DNA of 6,927 nucleotides from Anaerolineales bacterium (GTDB taxonomy: Bacteria; Chloroflexota; Anaerolineae; Anaerolineales; E44-bin32), in assembly GCA_030606845.1 (NCBI GenBank), contig JAUWFP010000113.1, positions 1-6,927 of the forward strand, read 5' to 3'. Made by a program: the position numbers and the translations under genes. Positions 5,169-6,927 of this stretch are shown here, piece after piece. Numbering within the stretch: position 1 is the first letter of the stretch; every line of letters starts with the position of its first letter. The notes under the pieces are model-generated. The model saw nothing but the letters and a program-made list of their open reading frames with translations, made no database searches and was not told the DNA's origin.

Positions 5169-6406
5169 TGGACATCCTCGTTTTCCACATCTTCCCCCGC
5201 GGGTTGAAAACGGTTTCGCAAACGCTTGAACCAGCCGCTCAAGGGTTCAAGACGATTTTTAGGTGCGCTAGGTTTAACAACCTCCGTTCGAGGAGGTGTC
5301 ACTTCAACGATTTTGCTATGTAAATAACCAGTCCCGAGCCGCAATGTTGCTACTACAGGTGCAGCGAGCAGAACACCAATGAAACCAGCCAGAATACCGC
5401 CAGCCAAAACCGCAATCAAAATCACCAATGGGTGGATGTTCAGACTCTCACCCATAATGCGAGGGACGAGAACGACATTCTCCACCTGTTGAATTAAAAA
5501 GAATATCCCAATAACCAGTAGAGTAAATGCTAAAGGCGTCAAGCCCCAGGGGTTCACGGGCTGGAAGAGAGCAATAAGCGTTGCAAATACCCCGGTGATG
5601 ATGGGGCCAAACATGGGAACCAACTCCATGAAGCCAGCGATTACTCCAACTGCGACGGGGAAATCCAAGCCGACGATCGACATCAAAACCGCGGTGATCA
5701 CACCCACTATCACACCTAGAAGCACTTGCCCCCTCAGAAATGCTCGCCATATCCGGTTTGTTTGGGACAGAAGGTAATCGAATTCCTGCCGATTGGAAGC
5801 AGGGATAATATTATTCAAGGCGGGTCTGAGTTTTTCAAAATCCACAAGGAAGTAAAAACTCATAACAATCATTAAGAGAAAAGTTGTGGCTCCAGATACA
5901 GCTGCGACGGCAAACGACCCGATTAATGAACCTGCTCTCGTGAGCAGCGGGCTCAAGGACGAAGCAAGGTTTGTGAGGAGAGGTGAAATATTCATCTCCC
6001 TCAGATTAATCTCAAAACGCCAAATTTGAATAGTTTGATCCGCCAGCGATTCGATCGCCGCTGGAAGCTGCTCTACGATGGATGACAGATATAAAGCAAG
6101 ATCGACAATTCGCTGGGAAAACGCCACTCCTAAACCCGTCGTCACGCTGAGAATAAGCACCGCGGATAACAGGAGTGCGAGGAACGCTATCAAGCCCTTC
6201 GGCAGACGTGTTTTCTCCCTCACCCAACGTGTCAGGGGATAAAGCATGTAGGCAAACAGAAACGCAAGGATTACAGGGACCACCAGGCTGCGGAGAAGAT
6301 AGAGGAGCAAGATGCCAAATAGCGCTCCAAAAGTAGCCACGACCAGTCTGGTCGCTGGCTGCCAGGAAGGAGATGATAAATTTTCTTGAGGGTTCTGCTC
6401 CGACAT
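5165..6406 (-). CDS. AI-2E/PerM family membrane protein, upstream paralogue
   Basis: From the ATG at 6406 the product has 413 residues and belongs to the same AI-2E family as the gene after it. Shared marks are RIWRAFLRGQVLLGVI (218-233), MELVPMFGP with glutamate 261 at the signature position, LFQPVNPWGLTPLAF (280-294), LVPRIMGESLNIHPLVILIA (313-332) and GFIGVLLAAP (341-350). About eight membrane segments can be placed, starting near 19-52. A charged, proline-rich C-terminal tail (about 363-413) is probably cytoplasmic. The start is uncertain. ATG at 6406 gives MSEQNPQEN and has GGA at a suitable distance; ATG at 6421 and TTG at 6451 are in-frame alternatives with poorer sites. The TGA stop overlaps the next gene's ATG by four bases. 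The two proteins are clearly paralogues but well diverged, which points to an old duplication and perhaps a mixed complex. Confidence 0.9.
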   Translation of the reverse strand: MSEQNPQENLSSPSWQPATRLVVATFGALFGILLLYLLRSLVVPVILAFLFAYMLYPLTRWVREKTRLPKGLIAFLALLLSAVLILSVTTGLGVAFSQRIVDLALYLSSIVEQLPAAIESLADQTIQIWRFEINLREMNISPLLTNLASSLSPLLTRAGSLIGSFAVAAVSGATTFLLMIVMSFYFLVDFEKLRPALNNIIPASNRQEFDYLLSQTNRIWRAFLRGQVLLGVIVGVITAVLMSIVGLDFPVAVGVIAGFMELVPMFGPIITGVFATLIALFQPVNPWGLTPLAFTLLVIGIFFLIQQVENVVLVPRIMGESLNIHPLVILIAVLAGGILAGFIGVLLAAPVVATLRLGTGYLHSKIVEVTPPRTEVVKPSAPKNRLEPLSGWFKRLRNRFQPAGEDVENEDVQ

Positions 6407-6491
6407 CTTCGACCAATCCATTCCGCATGGGTAAGCAGACCATCGTGCCAACCCATGAAATCATCTCGTTGTTGATCAGGTCTGAAAAATG

Positions 6492-6520
6492 ATTCTATTC
6501 AAGGCGGCGATAGATTACAA
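6492..6520 (-). promoter_or_regulatory. Probable promoter of the AI-2E gene pair
   Basis: On the minus strand TTGTAA (6515-6520) and TAGAAT (6492-6497) are separated by 17 bases. The -35 matches consensus at four positions and the -10 at five. Transcription would begin near 6485, leaving about 79 nt before the ATG at 6406. Confidence 0.6.
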
Positions 6521-6613
6521 ATTAAGGTTCTCCTCCATCTACTGTGTAAAAGCGACAAAGTTGATTTTACCTTGAGATGCAAGACTACTTTTAAATACCT
6601 CTCTAGCACAACT

Positions 6614-6695
6614 TGTCATTTCGAATAATCCGCGAAACGGCGCCTGAGAAATCCATATGCTGGGTCTCGTGAGGGCGCTATCTCAGAAATGGACA
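6614..6695. repeat. Degenerate MITE-like repeat, about 82 bp
   Basis: The ends TGTCATTTC (6614-6622) and GAAATGGACA (6686-6695) are inverted copies apart from one extra base. TGAGA (6645-6649) and TCTCA (6681-6685) add internal inverted sequence. Size and end sequence resemble the better-kept element at 6728-6811, so this is likely a diverged relative. No transposase is encoded, so any spread would depend on an enzyme supplied elsewhere. Confidence 0.5.
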
Positions 6696-6727
6696 CCACC
6701 TCCATGCGTCGGATGCCTGCCCCTTAA

Positions 6728-6811
6728 TGTCATTGCGAGCGAAGCAAAGCAATCTCCTCGTTTCTTGACAGGAGATTGCCACGTCGCCCGAGCGGGCTCC
6801 TCGCAATGACA
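6728..6811. repeat. Palindromic interspersed repeat with TGTCATTGCGAG ends, 84 bp
   Basis: The ends TGTCATTGCGAG (6728-6739) and CTCGCAATGACA (6800-6811) are perfect 12-bp inverted copies. Inside lie a perfect 10-bp inverted pair, GCAATCTCCT (6749-6758) and AGGAGATTGC (6770-6779), and a small GCCCG/CGGGC stem (6786-6797). The whole element can fold into a branched structure. From memory, repeats with this CATTGCGAGCGAAGC / GCAATCTCC wording are scattered in many Chloroflexota and some other genomes, usually between genes. The structure is seen directly; mobility is inferred. Confidence 0.85.
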
Positions 6812-6890
6812 AGCGAGGGAAGGACCCTCACTAATAAATGTCATTTCAAGTGAACCTTAGAAGGACAATTTCCCTGTTCACCGTTATCCG

Positions 6891-6910
6891 ACCGTCAATA
6901 AATTGACGGT
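6891..6910. other. 20-bp palindrome near the window end
   Basis: ACCGTCAAT (6891-6899) and ATTGACGGT (6902-6910) are perfect inverted 9-bp arms around AA. The two-base centre is too small for a good RNA loop unless inner pairs open, and no U-run follows on either strand. A dimeric regulator operator or part of a further repeat is possible. The next gene lies outside the window, so its role cannot be judged. Confidence 0.4.
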
Positions 6911-6927
6911 CTCATAGCAGAACCCCT

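Larger units (their letters stand above)
6521..6927. other. Gene-free right end of the window
   Basis: Apart from the two repeat elements and the palindrome listed separately, no credible gene is seen. A plus-strand frame of about 56 codons from 6658 runs straight through the repeat element and has no ribosome binding site. A small stem, GAGGG/CCCTC around AAGGA (6815-6829), follows the second element. A lone TGTCATTTC (6839-6847) resembles the repeat ends and may be a remnant. The sequence looks like intergenic DNA colonised by short repeats. Confidence 0.6.

Noticed and set aside
4864..5229. A 121-codon plus-strand frame opposite the junction of the two AI-2E genes
   Set aside because: It is antisense to conserved membrane segments, with no binding site and no recognisable domain.
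6012..6464. A 150-codon minus-strand frame overlapping the start of the upstream AI-2E gene
   Set aside because: It is an out-of-frame shadow of the membrane protein and lacks hydrophobic segments or any family motif.
6526..6540. A strong GGAGGAG-like site upstream of the AI-2E pair
   Set aside because: The only nearby frame is seven codons long and ends at once, and the site lies upstream of the likely promoter, so it is probably not used.
6658..6828. A plus-strand frame of about 56 codons through the right-hand repeats
   Set aside because: It passes through the degenerate repeat and the palindromic element, has no Shine-Dalgarno, and reads as repeat DNA.

Overview
The window looks like a housekeeping stretch of a bacterial chromosome of roughly even base composition. 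The bacterium uses strong Shine-Dalgarno sites and ordinary sigma-70-type promoters. The best guess for its origin is Chloroflexota, perhaps an Anaerolineae-type lineage. This rests on the four-domain S1 protein, the S1/S21/IF-1 grouping, and an interspersed repeat with TGTCATTGCGAG ends of a kind I recall from such genomes. No ribosomal RNA gene is present to confirm it.

Layout. Positions 8-946 (+) encode PrmA, the methyltransferase of ribosomal protein L11; its 5' end lies at or just beyond the window edge. Everything else runs on the minus strand. Reading right to left there are four units. (1) Two overlapping AI-2E/PerM-family membrane proteins (6406 to 3954) are driven by a probable promoter at 6492-6520. 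(2) A 58-residue protein (3752-3576) has a strong ribosome binding site and is followed by a long hairpin. (3) A purine-type phosphoribosyltransferase (3424-2918) has its own extended -10 promoter. (4) A translation operon, S1-like protein (2581-1517), S21 (1482-1276) and IF-1 (1219-977), sits behind a near-consensus promoter at 2747-2775 and a leader of about 159 nt. PrmA and IF-1 converge, with a hairpin at 905-928 in the end of prmA.

How they work together. S1, S21 and IF-1 all act on the 30S subunit during initiation. S1 captures mRNA, S21 sits near the Shine-Dalgarno/anti-Shine-Dalgarno duplex, and IF-1 occupies the A site. PrmA modifies the 50S protein L11, so the left 2.6 kb is devoted to translation. 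The phosphoribosyltransferase probably salvages purine bases. The two membrane proteins are probably made together from one mRNA.

The right end (6521-6927) has no credible gene. It holds two elements of 82 and 84 bp with inverted TGTCATT-type ends, and a 20-bp palindrome. No mobile-element gene, CRISPR array, tRNA or rRNA was seen. I found no clearly new multi-gene system. The points most worth a second look are the initiation-factor operon and its leader, the small conserved-looking protein, the paired membrane proteins with a charge swap at a signature position, and the repeats.
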